The position numbers and the translations under genes are program-made. A stretch of 64,000 nt of DNA, from assembly GCA_002104905.1 (NCBI GenBank), contig MCFE01000165.1, forward strand, positions 62,001-126,000, in the 5' to 3' direction. Each line of letters begins with the position of its first letter. Position 1 is the first letter of the stretch. Positions 1-10,301 of this stretch are shown one piece after another. Below the pieces are notes generated by a model, which searched no databases, was not told the origin of the DNA, and saw only the letters and a list, made by a program, of their open reading frames with translations. The DNA is from Basidiobolus meristosporus CBS 931.73 (lineage: Eukaryota; Basidiobolomycota; Basidiobolomycetes; Basidiobolales; Basidiobolaceae).

Positions 1-216
1 CTGAAGAGCATGCTCTAACATATTTGGGACTGTTACTAGTGGTTGATAATAGCACTAGCTTGATCTTGACTATGGTGAAAATATAGCCTCATCCATCTAG
101 GAAAAAGTGACACCAGTGAGGGTGATGGTGAAGTTGCTCAGTGGTCCAGAGTAGTCCTGACTTGCAAGTTAGCTTCCAGCTATTAAATGATACCAAAAGG
201 TTCATTATATTGTTGG
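1..216 (-). repeat. Truncated family A copia LTR fragment
   Basis: Read on the minus strand, this is a degenerate copy of the family A LTR, matching the inner and outer parts of the LTRs at 7828-8195 and 20184-20552 (for example the stretch around the motif TTGATCTTGACTATGGTGAA). The LTR continues off the left edge or is truncated. The right boundary is approximate because the last bases are diverged. No internal region is attached. Confidence 0.55.
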
Positions 217-760
217 AGACCTGCACAGGTGTGTCTGGCACATGCTGAGCAAATTGAGCACAACAATGCTTTGACATGCCCTTTGGGATAAAAAACATTA
301 TGCTCTGCTAATACTCAATTTCAACATGTGTCTTGTTAAATATCTTCATAAACACAATTGGTCTTTAAGCCACAGCTATTGGCTGCGGCTTTTCTATTTC
401 TGATGACTCTATGAGTTAAATAATTGTGCAAGATTCATAAAGGGTGCGCTAATATCAGTATGAAAGCTCACAATTGACTCTAGGGCCATAGTTAAATCTT
501 TTGGCACAAGCTCAAACAGGTCCAACATTGCTTTATCAGGCCCTTACTGCACAGGTAAGCTGCAGGGATGGATGTTGCCACAGTTATACTCATGATTGGT
601 ACCCTGGAAGAAATAACTTGGCTAATCCTGCCAAAAGGCCATCACAAAGTTAAGATCTGTGACTAAGAGATATTGATCCCATGAGGACACTGTGCAAAGA
701 CCGTTAGAAAATAATTATAGCCCAGATTTAACAAAAAACTTAAAAAAGGTTTTTCATCAC

Positions 761-1893
761 AACAATCCATAGGTGGCTTTTGATTGGGTTAATGCCTGTG
801 CTCTCACTTTCAGATCCTGAACACTGTATTACCTCCTACATATGTGCGCATTGATTGGCTGTTGCATCTTTTCACACCCTACTTCTTGACTCAACCACTT
901 CTCTTATTTTTCATGCTTACAAATAGATTAATTTCCATTATAGCTTCAGTTGTAACTTCATTGTCAATTTTTATGACCTAAATAAGTCCCATTACTACAA
1001 ACCAACACTAAGCTCCACCCCACACTCAGTATGTAACACCATTAAAATTCACTCATCAATAAATATTTTTGCTGTAATACTATATTTACATGACTCCAGC
1101 AGGAACCCAATGGCTTTATGCCACTGTTCAATCACTGGTTCTCATACATCCTGGTCTTCAGCCAGCACTGCAATGTCTGGCACCTCTTCTACTAGTCTTT
1201 GCAGTAGATTCTTGCAATATTCAGGTGGACTCTCTTAGGCACTACTCTTGGAGAAGTGCGCAACCACCCGGTATGCCTATTAGTGCTCCCAAATTCCAAC
1301 ATAGGCATTGTGATTGTCTCTGAGCAACAATGCATAAGTGGCTTATGATTAGCCCTCTGCCAATTCTCAACCTTTCTAATTGCATAGACTCATTTGCCTC
1401 CTATGTTAGTGTACATTGCTTGCCTGTTGCCTCTTTGTCACACTTCTTACCTCCTGATTCAACCATTTCTTCTACTTGCCATATATGTGAGCTGATTTAT
1501 CTTCATTGGAGCTTCATTTGTACCTTGATAACCAACCATATTGATCTATACAGGTCCTCATATCCAACTGTAGCTTTAGGCCCAGCCCTTCCCTCAACCA
1601 GTAACTCTATTAAAATCTACCATTTGTCAATGTTTCTGCCATGGCACTCTTTTTCCCTGATTTTGGTGGGAACACTGTGGCTTTATGGCAATGTTCATTT
1701 GCTGGCTCCCATGTGTCATGGTCTACCACTGGCACAGCCAGCTCTAGCACTCTAGTTGCCAGTCTTTGCAATCAATCATTGCAAAATTCAAGCATATGTT
1801 TTTGAACACTTCTTTTGAAGAAGCTCTGCACCCTTTTGGTATGTCTATTGATACTCCAAAATTCCACGGTAGGCATTGTGATAGTCTCTGAGC
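761..1893 (-). repeat. Tandem duplication, two ~565-bp units inside C1
   Basis: Two diverged direct repeats start at 761 and 1326. Each begins with AACAATCCATAGGTGGCTT-like sequence and continues in parallel through matching landmarks, such as the paired CACTGTTCAATC / AATGTTCATTTG and GATTGTCTCTGAG / GATAGTCTCTGAG motifs. On the minus strand both units translate to related protein segments with shared Trp, Cys and Gly spacing, so the duplication is about 188 codons and seems to belong to the family C protein. Unit ends are accurate to roughly 10 bp. Confidence 0.6.
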
Positions 1894-2622
1894 TCTTGAC
1901 ATTGCTACTTTGTCTGTTGCAGGAATCTCCACTCTTTCCAAAATGGAGGAAGTGGGGGCATGGTAGACTTATTGCTTTTGTTTGCAACCTCATCTACCTG
2001 CTAGAGTGTAGCTCAACCAGCTGTGCTTACAGCTCTTGAGAAAACTGCTTTTGTCTGGTGAATAACTCTCCTGGCAATGATGAGATTTAGCCTGTTCTGG
2101 GCTGATGGCATTGTTGAGTGAGAGCTAATGCTTATTTCCACACCTCCCTGACTCTAGCTTTGGTAGACTTGTTTCTCTTTGTCTTTTCCATTATCATTGC
2201 CTAGTCTCTCACAGCTGCTTTTACTGAGTGCTTCTTATTTGAACTTTACCTCCTCCTTGGTAAATGCGGCACTGGCGCATCTGCTTTTGCCTGCTGTTTC
2301 ATGCTGGTACCCTCCAGCCAGCCTGGCATGTCTTTGCTGCATGTTTGGAATTTCAAGCTCCTGAGAAAGCAGCAGGTTGTTAAAATGGTCAATCCCTTGA
2401 CTGCCACTATGACTAAGTGCTTCTTTTATCAAACCTTATTTCTCCTTGATGAATGCTGCACTAATGCGTTTGTTTTTTCCCGCTTGTACCTTATAGGCAC
2501 ACTTCTAGCTACCTAACATCTCTTTGCTGCTTCTTCAGGTACTTTCTGCCTTGCTTATGACAAGCTTTTAAGGAAGCAACTGGATTTCAGCTATTGCCCC
2601 CCTGTTCTACTGTATTTGAAAG

Positions 2623-2992
2623 TGTTGTAATATTGAACTATTTGGTATAATTCAGCAGCTAAAAGTTTACTTAACAATTCTAGACTAGTCTTAGTCACTG
2701 TAGGACTCATTTACTACCTTAACTTTGCCACTTTCTCCCAATATATGATCTTATGATTATTCCCCTATAGTCAGTATCAAATTAGCACTATCAGCAAACA
2801 TTATGTACTAACCCTGAAACTGTTACAGAATGCTCCTGAATATTGAGAAACCCTCCCTACTTAGTGTTACAGCTGTATTACTTCTACAAAGGTATAAATA
2901 CTGAGCTTTCTTTATGAATAAACAACAGTTCAACTTTTATCACTATTTCTTGATAAGCTCCTTATATCCAAATCACTTCTTAAATTGCAACA
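2623..2992 (+). repeat. 5' LTR of copia A1
   Basis: 370 bp, TG...CA ended, near-identical to 6943-7312. It holds a TATA box near its 3' third and ends with a run also found, inverted, at the other family A copies. Confidence 0.95.
2893..2900 (+). promoter_or_regulatory. TATA box in the A1 5' LTR
   Basis: TATAAATA lies about 100 bp before the LTR end. The same motif is in the 3' LTR at 7213-7220 and, inverted, in the family B LTRs, so it is the likely core promoter for the genomic transcript. Confidence 0.6.
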
Positions 2993-3005
2993 GGTTATGA
3001 GCCCC
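2993..3005 (+). other. Primer-binding site, half-tRNA initiator Met type
   Basis: GGTTATGAGCCCC follows the LTR immediately. Its complement GGGGCTCATAACC contains the CUCAUAA anticodon loop of initiator or elongator Met tRNA, not a tRNA 3' CCA end. This is the arrangement known for Drosophila copia, where a cleaved 5' half of tRNA-iMet primes minus-strand synthesis. The same motif follows LTRs at 20183 (minus), 37695 (minus) and 38610 (plus), and with one change at 37180. Confidence 0.75.
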
Positions 3006-3028
3006 AATTGCCTTAATCTATTCTAAAG

Positions 3029-6000
3029 ATGACTTCTACCAGCAAACAGAGCAATACCATCATCTTCCCTTTAACAGAGAGGTTTGATAGGAAGAACAAC
3101 AGACTTTGGAGAATCAAGATGTGGATCCACCTTGAGGAAAGAAAGCTATGGAACATAGTAACAGGAAAGGAAGTTGAGCCCAAAGGAACAGCAGAAGATG
3201 GGGAGAAGTTTCATGAGAAGGAGAGAAAGGCCTTCAATGCCATATGCATCAGTGTGCAAGACTCCTTCATTGGACAGATTCATGCCTCAAATACTGCCAA
3301 AGCAGCATGGGAATCCTTAGAGAAGATCTTTAGAGCAAAGTCAGTATCAAGCAAGCTTTATTTGAAACAAAAGTTCTTCAACATGAGGAAGAAGCCAGAT
3401 CATGACATGCTACAACTCATTACCAGAATGGAGACACTTGCAGAAGAACTTTACAGTATTAATGCTGGTGTAGGTAATGAAGAAAAGATACTCTGTCTGC
3501 TTTGCAGCCTACCAGACAAGTATGAGCCTCTCATACTTTCTTTTGAAAGCAGAGAAGTCAATTTGACTTTAGACTCCGTCAAAGGAAGACTTCTTCATGA
3601 AGAACTCAGACCTAATGATCAAGCAGAGAAAATTGAAGATAATGCTTTATTCAGTTCAGAAAGGCACACAGAAAAGAAGGGAAAGCAACAAAACCAAAGA
3701 AAACCTGGCTGCTGTAACTACTGTAAAAAGCCAGGACACTGGGCAAGAGAATGCAAGAAGAAACAAGCAGACAAAAAACAGAAACTAGAGCAGGCAAACC
3801 ATATAACTAATGATGAGCAGTTATTTGTAACTGTACAAGAGAGTGCAAGTGACCAAAGTAAAGAATGGTATATTGACTCTGGAGCATCACAGCATATTTG
3901 TGGTATAAAGGATTGGTTCAGCAACTTAAAGACTATTCCCGTAAGAAAGGTTTATCTGGAAGACAACTCTGCGGTGGAAGCTACTGCCAGTGGGTCTATA
4001 CAACCAAATATTAGTGATAACTCAGGGGCAACAACAGCAAAACTGACTGACGTACTTTATGTACCTGGAATAGCTAAGAACTTACTCTCAGTCAGTAAAG
4101 CAACTACTCAGGGACTGAAATTTGCTTTTACTAAGCTGAGCTGCTCAATATTGAGTGAAAATGGACAAAAATTAGCTTTTAGAATCAGAGATCACAATAT
4201 ATTCAAGTTACAATGCAAGATCATTGTACCTGAGCATGTCAGCATTGCTAAAACTGATGAAACCAGCTGGGAGACGTGGCATAGCAGGTTAGGACACATA
4301 GGGGAACTAAAAATGAGGCAATTGGTGAAAAATCAACTAGTTTTGGGCCTAAATTACATAATTCCAATCATATTGAATGTCTGTAAGGAAGGTTCATATG
4401 GCAAACAAGCTAGGCAGCATTTCAAGAGCTCAGGAGGCATCAATACTACCAAAATACTGGCTATTGTAAACTCAGATATATGTGGTCCTATGAGAACACT
4501 GTCCTCTGGAGCCAAGAAATACTTTATGACGTTTATTGATGACAAGACAAGATATACATGAGTGTACTTCCTCAAAACAAAGGATAAAGCTTTAGAGATG
4601 TTTAAGCACTTCAAGAACATGACAGAAACACAAACTGGGTGTAAATTGAAGGTGCTACAAAGTGATAATGGAGGGGAATACTGCTCAAAAGAGCTTGCAA
4701 AATACTGCACATCTACTGGTATGCTTCAACAAACCACTGTTCCTCATAATCCACAGCAAAATAGAGTAGCAGAATGTGCAAATAGAACAATAGTAGAGAT
4801 GGGAAGATATATGCTACACCATAAGGGAATGGACTACAAGTCTTTGGGCTGAATCTGTTGCTACCGCTGTATACATCACAAACAGATGCTCAACAACAGC
4901 ACTACGTGATTCTGCACTATTTGAAGCATATACAGGCAAAAAAACCAGATCTCCAGCACCTCAGGATCTTTGGCAGTGATGTTTTTTATCACATCCCTGA
5001 CAAAAAACACTCTCTGTTGGAATCAAAGAGTAGAAAAGGGATCTTTCTTGGGTATTGTGAAGATACCAAAGGGTATAGCGTGTATGATGGCAATATTCAG
5101 AAGCTGATCAGGAGAAGCAACATTGTATTTGAGGAGAACTCAGATCAGAAAGCCACAGAAATCATTTGACCAGCTGCCAGATGATGCAATCTACACTAAT
5201 GAAGAAGATACGCACCAAATCCAGCTGGATACGGAAGACATTTCTACCAGTTGCAGATCAGAACAGATTATCCCAGTTAGCAGATCTATTAGAATAAGCA
5301 ATGCCCCTGGATCCTGGTGGCAGACATCCAATGGTGATGAAGAAGCTTATCTTGCCTTATGTGCCAAGCCTCAGAATCTGCAACAGGTAATGCAAAGTCT
5401 AGATGCTACTTAGTGACAACAAGCCATGCAGGATGAGTACTAATCACTGATCAAGGCAAAAATGTGGGAACTGATAGATTTACCAAATGGGAGTAAGCCA
5501 ATAGGGTGTAGATAAGTCTACAAGATCAAGATAACCTCTAATGGTGCCGTTGATAAGTACAAGGCTAGATTGTTAGCTAACGGCTATTCCCAGATCCAGG
5601 GACTAGACTTTAAGGAAACATTTGCTCCGGTTGCCAAGTTTAACTCTATTAGGACAGTTCTAGCCCTGGCAGCTGTACACAGTCTAGATCTACACCAAAT
5701 AGACGTCAAAACAGCCATTCTAAATGGGAATTTGCAAGAGACTATATATATGGAGCAACCAGAAGGTTTTACCAATCCATAAGGCCCCCATAAGGTGTGC
5801 AAACTTAGAAAATTGCTGTATGGGCTTAAGCAGGCACCCAGAGCATGGTATAACAAGATTGACACATATCTAGAGGAAATTGGGTTCTCTCGTAGCACTG
5901 CAGATCACATTATATATGTGAAACAGCTCAAAAAGGGCGTGATCCTCCTAGTTCTTTATGTGGACAACCTACTTATAGCTACAAGTGACTAAGAGGCACT

Positions 6001-6940
6001 TAAACAGACAAAATCAGATCTCTTCAGCAAGTTTGAGATGAAAGATCTTGGAAAATTGAGCTACTTTCTTGGAATTGAGGTCAAGTTTGACATACCTATG
6101 CAGAAAATTGTGCTGAATCAGTCTAAGTACATCAGAGATATTCTTAGACGCTTCAAAATGGAAAATTGCAAACCTGCAGCAACCTTTATGGACAATAACC
6201 TGAAATGAAGCAAATCTCAGCCAGTTATAGATGAAAATGGCTCAAATATGGACCAAAACTTTCCCTATCAATCAATAATTGGTAGCCTAATGTACTTGAT
6301 GGTGTCTACATGTCCAGATATTGCAGTGGCAGTTGGAATAGTCAGTCAATTCATGCCAAATTATGGTTCAGATCAAATTGCAGCAGTTAAGTGGATTTTC
6401 AGATATCTACAAGGTACCATAAATATGGTACTGGAATACTCTGGAGCAGCTAATAGGCAGGTATTTGATGGATATAGTGATTTTGATTGAGGTAGGGATC
6501 TGATTGACAGATGCTCTACCACAGGCTATGTATTTCTTTATGCTGGTGCAGCTATTACTTGGAATTGCAAGAAACAACCAGCTGTTGCCCTATCTACAAT
6601 TGAAGCCAAATATATGGCTGCATGTCAAGCAACTAAGGAGGCTATATGGCTACAAATATAATTCAAAGACTTAAGTATTAATTCAGATGAGCTAACATGT
6701 ATGTACAAGGATAAACAAAGTTGTATTTCATTTGCTAGAAATCCTACTAATATGCCAGAACTAAGCACATTGATATACAGCATCACTTTGTGAGGGAAGC
6801 TGTAGAAAATAACTTGGTGTAGTTAGTTTACTGCCCAATTGACAAAATGGTGGCAGATATATTGACAAAACCACTAGCTAGGCCAAAGTTTGAGATCCTT
6901 AGAGAGAAATTGGGATTAAGAAATTATTTAGTTGAGGGGG
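3029..6940 (+). pseudogene. Copia A1 Gag-Pol, broken
   Basis: The frame opens at the ATG at 3029. Domains in order: a UBN2-type Gag; a CX2CX4HX4C zinc knuckle (CNYCKKPGHWAREC, near 3713-3755); protease with DSGASQHI (near 3875); integrase with both catalytic Asp (NSDICGP near 4472, SDNGGEY near 4663) and the Glu segment (near 4770); reverse transcriptase; RNase H. Lesions include TGA at 4559-4561 replacing Trp, a frameshift near 4850, TAG/TGA/TAA at about 5411-5447, and further stops near 5515, 5780, 5991, 6207, 6488 and 6821. The RT active-site motif reads YVDN instead of YVDD (near 5960), and one zinc-binding Cys of the integrase HHCC motif seems lost near 4380. Not functional. Confidence 0.93.
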
Positions 6941-6942
6941 AG
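6934..6942 (+). other. Polypurine tract of copia A1
   Basis: GAGGGGGAG directly abuts the 3' LTR, the expected plus-strand priming site. Confidence 0.8.
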
Positions 6943-7312
6943 TGTTGAAATATTGGACTATTTGATATTGTTCAACAGCTAAAAATTTACTTAACAATTC
7001 TAGACTAGTCTTAGTCACTGTAGGACTCATTTACTACCTTAACTTTGCCACTTTCTCCCAATATATGATCTTATGATTATTCCCCTATAGTCACAATCAA
7101 ATTTGCACTATTACCAAACATTATGAACTAACCCTGAAATTGTTACAGAATGCTCCTGAATATTGAGAAACCCTCCCTACTTAGTGTTACAGCTGTATTA
7201 CTTCTACAAAGGTATAAATACTGAGCTTTCTTTATGAATAAACAACAGTTCAACTTTTATCACTATTTCTTGATAAGTTCCTTATATCCAAATTACTTCT
7301 TAAATTGCAACA
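6943..7312 (+). repeat. 3' LTR of copia A1
   Basis: 370 bp, TG...CA ended. It differs from the 5' LTR at about 16 positions, with differences in the first 45 bp and around 7095-7140, and is followed by the GAAAG duplication. Confidence 0.95.
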
Positions 7313-7474
7313 GAAAGAGTCTGCTATTCCTGACACACTTTCTCAGCATACCAGTGCTGGCACAAAGTCTGTTTGTTATCTTGAATTCTGGACACTGCTC
7401 ATGGAACAAGTCAGGTACATTTTGCTTGGCCTTGAGTTCCTGACAGCCTTATGGTATGCTGATCTTGAGGTAAC

Positions 7475-8195
7475 TGTTGCAATTTAAGAAGTGATTTGGA
7501 TATATTGAACTTATCAGAAATAATGATAATAGGTGACGTGTTGTTTATTCACAAGGAGGGTCATTATATATACATTTGTATAAGTAATACAGCTGTAACA
7601 TAGAGTAATTTAGGTTTCTGAACATTCAGGAGCATTCTGTAATAGTTTCAGCAGTAGTACATTATGCTTGGATAAAAATGTTAATTTGATCATGACTAGT
7701 GGAGATTAATCCTAGGTCATAGATCTGAAGAAACTGGCTTCTCCTTTACAGGGAAGATGTTTGTATTGCTCTGTTTGCTGGTGGAAGTTATATTGAGAAG
7801 AGATCAAGGTAATTGGGGCTCATGACCTGTTACAGTTTAAGAAGTGATTTTGATATACTGAACTTATCAAAAAAAATTAATACTAGTTGAACTGCTGTTT
7901 ATTCACAAAGAGGGTGAGTATTATACCTTTGTAGAAGTAATACAGCTGTAACACTAAGTAAAGAGGGCTTTCCAACACTCAGGAGCATTCTGTAACAGTT
8001 TTGGGATGGCACATAATACTTGGTAAAAAGCATTGACTTGATCTTGACTATAGCAGAATAATAACCAAGTAAGAGTTCTGAAGAGACTAGCAAGGTAAGG
8101 GTTGTAAGCTAGTTCCACAGTGACCAAGGCTATTCCAGAATTGCTAAGTAGGTTTTTGAATACAGAATGATATCAAATAGTTCAATATTTTAACA
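7475..8195 (-). mobile_element. Internally deleted family A mini-element (A3)
   Basis: Minus-strand order: a complete LTR (8195-7828), primer-binding site and leader, about 50 bp of the start of gag (7790-7736), then directly the inner two thirds of a second LTR ending at 7475. Nearly all coding sequence and the start of the second LTR are missing, leaving 721 bp. Flanks read GTAAC (7470-7474) and GTAAT (8196-8200), a target-site duplication with one mismatch, so it probably inserted as a unit or was reduced after insertion. It interrupts family C copy C1 between two segments that are contiguous in C3. Confidence 0.75.
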
Positions 8196-8640
8196 GTAAT
8201 GCCATGCTTAACTTCTAAAGGCTACTTGGATATTGGACAACTCTTCCTTATTGAATTTCACAGCTTCATTGGTGTGCAATGTCTTTGATTTCTTGGCTTG
8301 GGTATATACCACAAAGTACTTCAGTCCATGCTGTAATTGGTTTTTCTGTGGGCTATGTTTTTGGACACTGCTTTTGTGCTTCAAAGACTGTACAGGGTTC
8401 CTCTTTGGTTGCATTGGGAAATGATGCAATTCTTGCCTGTGATATTGATCTATTTCAGTTCCTTCTTTGCACCAAAGATACTGACTTCTCACCCAGAACA
8501 TTATTTGCTCTGCCCCTATTTGACTTACTCCATTGTACCATGCCAGGGCATACAGTGCAATCTGCAATTGCAATGAACAATGGGGTGTGATATTGTAGCT
8601 ACCAGTAGGCAGGATTGCTATTAGACAATTGTGCACTATC

Positions 8641-9875
8641 CAAGATAATCTTGTAGACTATGACCCATCAGACATGATGAGGCAAGCACCAATGATCTTA
8701 CCAACTTGTAATAGTTGCATCACATGCTCAATTGGATATTGTTTATGCGGTAGGTAAAATCTGGTATTTCAATATATATCTTCAATGTAAATGAAAATAA
8801 ACACATATCACACCATAAGCTACATTAATACCTGCAATTTTTGTATTGTTGCTCTAATTGAACAGTAAGTCTCTGGTTGATTGATCTTAGATTATCCTCA
8901 GGCTGTTAACCCCCAATTGGCCCACTGACCAGTGCACAAGCTACCTGATTTGCCATCAAATATCCAATTTTACCTGTTGAACAAGTAAATCCCTGATCTT
9001 TGTGATTGGACAAGGTGTCATAGCCAGCACGCAACCTAATGTGTATGTGCAAATCAGTTCAAGTTGCTATACTATGCTTACAGATGATGTATACCTATGC
9101 AGAGTGCTTATTGTATGGGCTCTGTCTCATATATGAGCTAACCCTGCTATGACCTATCACAAAATTTCAGTGATCACTGATTTGCAATGGCTCATTTTAG
9201 ATTGCAAAAAAGCATTATTGAATCATGATAAATAGTAACAGTTCAGTTCAACTGCATCACCTTCTATGTCTTTTTCTCACAAGGATTACTACCAAAGCAT
9301 TTGGCAGTGATTCACTTTGCACACCTGAACTACTTCCTTGCTAACTATCATCTTGGCTACTTGTATACTAGTAGTCAGTGTTCTGCCCCATTGTGATGAG
9401 TGTATGTCAAATTAATTCAGGGCACTTGTATTAAGGGTGCCAGCGTAGATTGGACTGATGTGCACCAGTGCACTGACATTACAGGGGAATGTTTGGAATC
9501 CAGCAAGGCACATTGGTGCAATCTAGACTCAGTTGCTTGCAGCCTGTATTCTTCCTCTTGAAGCTCACCTTCCTATTCCTCAAGGTATTCACTTACCCTC
9601 TGTCTGATACTTTGGAACTGTTGACTTGATGAGTCCTGTGTTTATTGTTCTTAGAAGCCACTTAGCTCTTCTTATATATCATGTACTACATGAGTCATTT
9701 GAGGCAAAAACTTTTCAAAGTCTAAGCAGAAGTCCTCGTATTCTGGCCAACACAAGGCACATTGTGTGACATTTCAGGCACTGTTCAATATTGAGGGTAA
9801 CATCCTTAAGTTTAGTGGGCCATTTGCTGGAAGTAGGCATAACAAAGCACTCTGGGTAGAGAATCATCAATAATT
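8641..9875. other. Degenerate repeat region left of the gypsy element
   Basis: No intact gene. About 8700-8860, inverted, resembles 20770-20900 (landmark: AATGAAAATAAACACATATC versus the inverted counterpart), so an unclassified repeat is shared by the two loci. On the minus strand about 9790-9420 one frame reads as a stop-interrupted acidic, Glu-rich protein segment, with TAA/TAG at likely Gln sites. It may be a relic of another transposon protein, but no family was recognised. Confidence 0.35.
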
Positions 9876-10243
9876 TGCTATGATCTGCCGCTTGAATGTT
9901 TAAGTTAGATCAGTTTTTAGCCAAATCAATTAGTATATGTTTAGGTTATCAGTATATCAGTATTATCTATCATATCAGTAGCATTAGTCAGCAAATGGAT
10001 CAGCAGATCCTTATCAGACTGAAATAGATATATTAAGTAGGATCTTATTGGGTGATGATGATGCAATCAAATGAGTCATCAGCCACAACCTACATTAGGA
10101 AATACAATTAGTCAGCAATTGATCTGGCAAAATATATATAAGGAGCTGCTGGAACCTCAATAAAGATCAGTTCAAGTTTTAGTGAATACAATACTAGCTA
10201 AACTCCCTATTCCTATACAACTCTTATACCAAGACTTGTAACA
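9876..10243 (+). repeat. 5' LTR of the gypsy element
   Basis: 368 bp. It begins TGCTATGATC, where the 3' copy begins TGTTATGATC, and ends CTTGTAACA. A TATATATAAG box at about 10132-10142 is probably the core promoter; the 3' LTR has it mutated (GCATATAAGG). Confidence 0.9.
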
Positions 10244-10244
10244 T

Positions 10245-10255
10245 TGGTAGCAGCA
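10245..10255 (+). other. Primer-binding site of the gypsy element
   Basis: TGGTAGCAGCA starts one base after the LTR. TGG complements the CCA 3' end of a tRNA, so here a full-length tRNA is the likely primer, unlike the copia families in this window. The tRNA identity is not determined. Confidence 0.6.
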
Positions 10256-10301
10256 ATAACCAGAAACCTCCCTCCTGAAGAAAGAAGAAACCACCCTCAA
10301 G

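Larger units (their letters stand above)
2623..7312 (+). mobile_element. Ty1/copia LTR retrotransposon A1, complete but inactive
   Basis: A full-length element of 4690 bp. It has two 370-bp LTRs beginning TGTTG and ending CAACA, a primer-binding site directly after the left LTR, a gag-pol region in copia order (Gag, protease, integrase, reverse transcriptase, RNase H) and a purine tract before the right LTR. It is flanked by a perfect 5-bp target-site duplication, GAAAG (2618-2622 and 7313-7317). The two LTRs differ at about 16 positions by eye (~4%), so insertion is not recent. It landed inside family C copy C1. Confidence 0.95.
217..8640 (-). mobile_element. Family C repetitive coding element, copy C1, split by two insertions
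   Basis: A degenerate protein-coding repeat read right to left. Three blocks (8640-8196, 7474-7313, 2622 to about 217) match the family C copy at 28830-29816 in the same order once the family A insertions at 7475-8195 and 2623-7312 are removed. The protein alignment continues across both insertion points: the segment ending near 8196 is followed by the segment starting at 7474, as in C3. Total without insertions is about 3 kb. The reading frame is broken by many stops. No reverse transcriptase, transposase or other known domain was recognised, so the class of element is unknown. It could be the gag-like or accessory part of a retroelement, or a multicopy gene family. The far end (217-760) is weakly supported. 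Confidence 0.5.

Noticed and set aside
8208..8636. 142-codon minus-strand frame as a host gene
   Set aside because: It aligns to the family C copy at 28830-29170 and is cut by an insertion, so it is part of a repeat relic.
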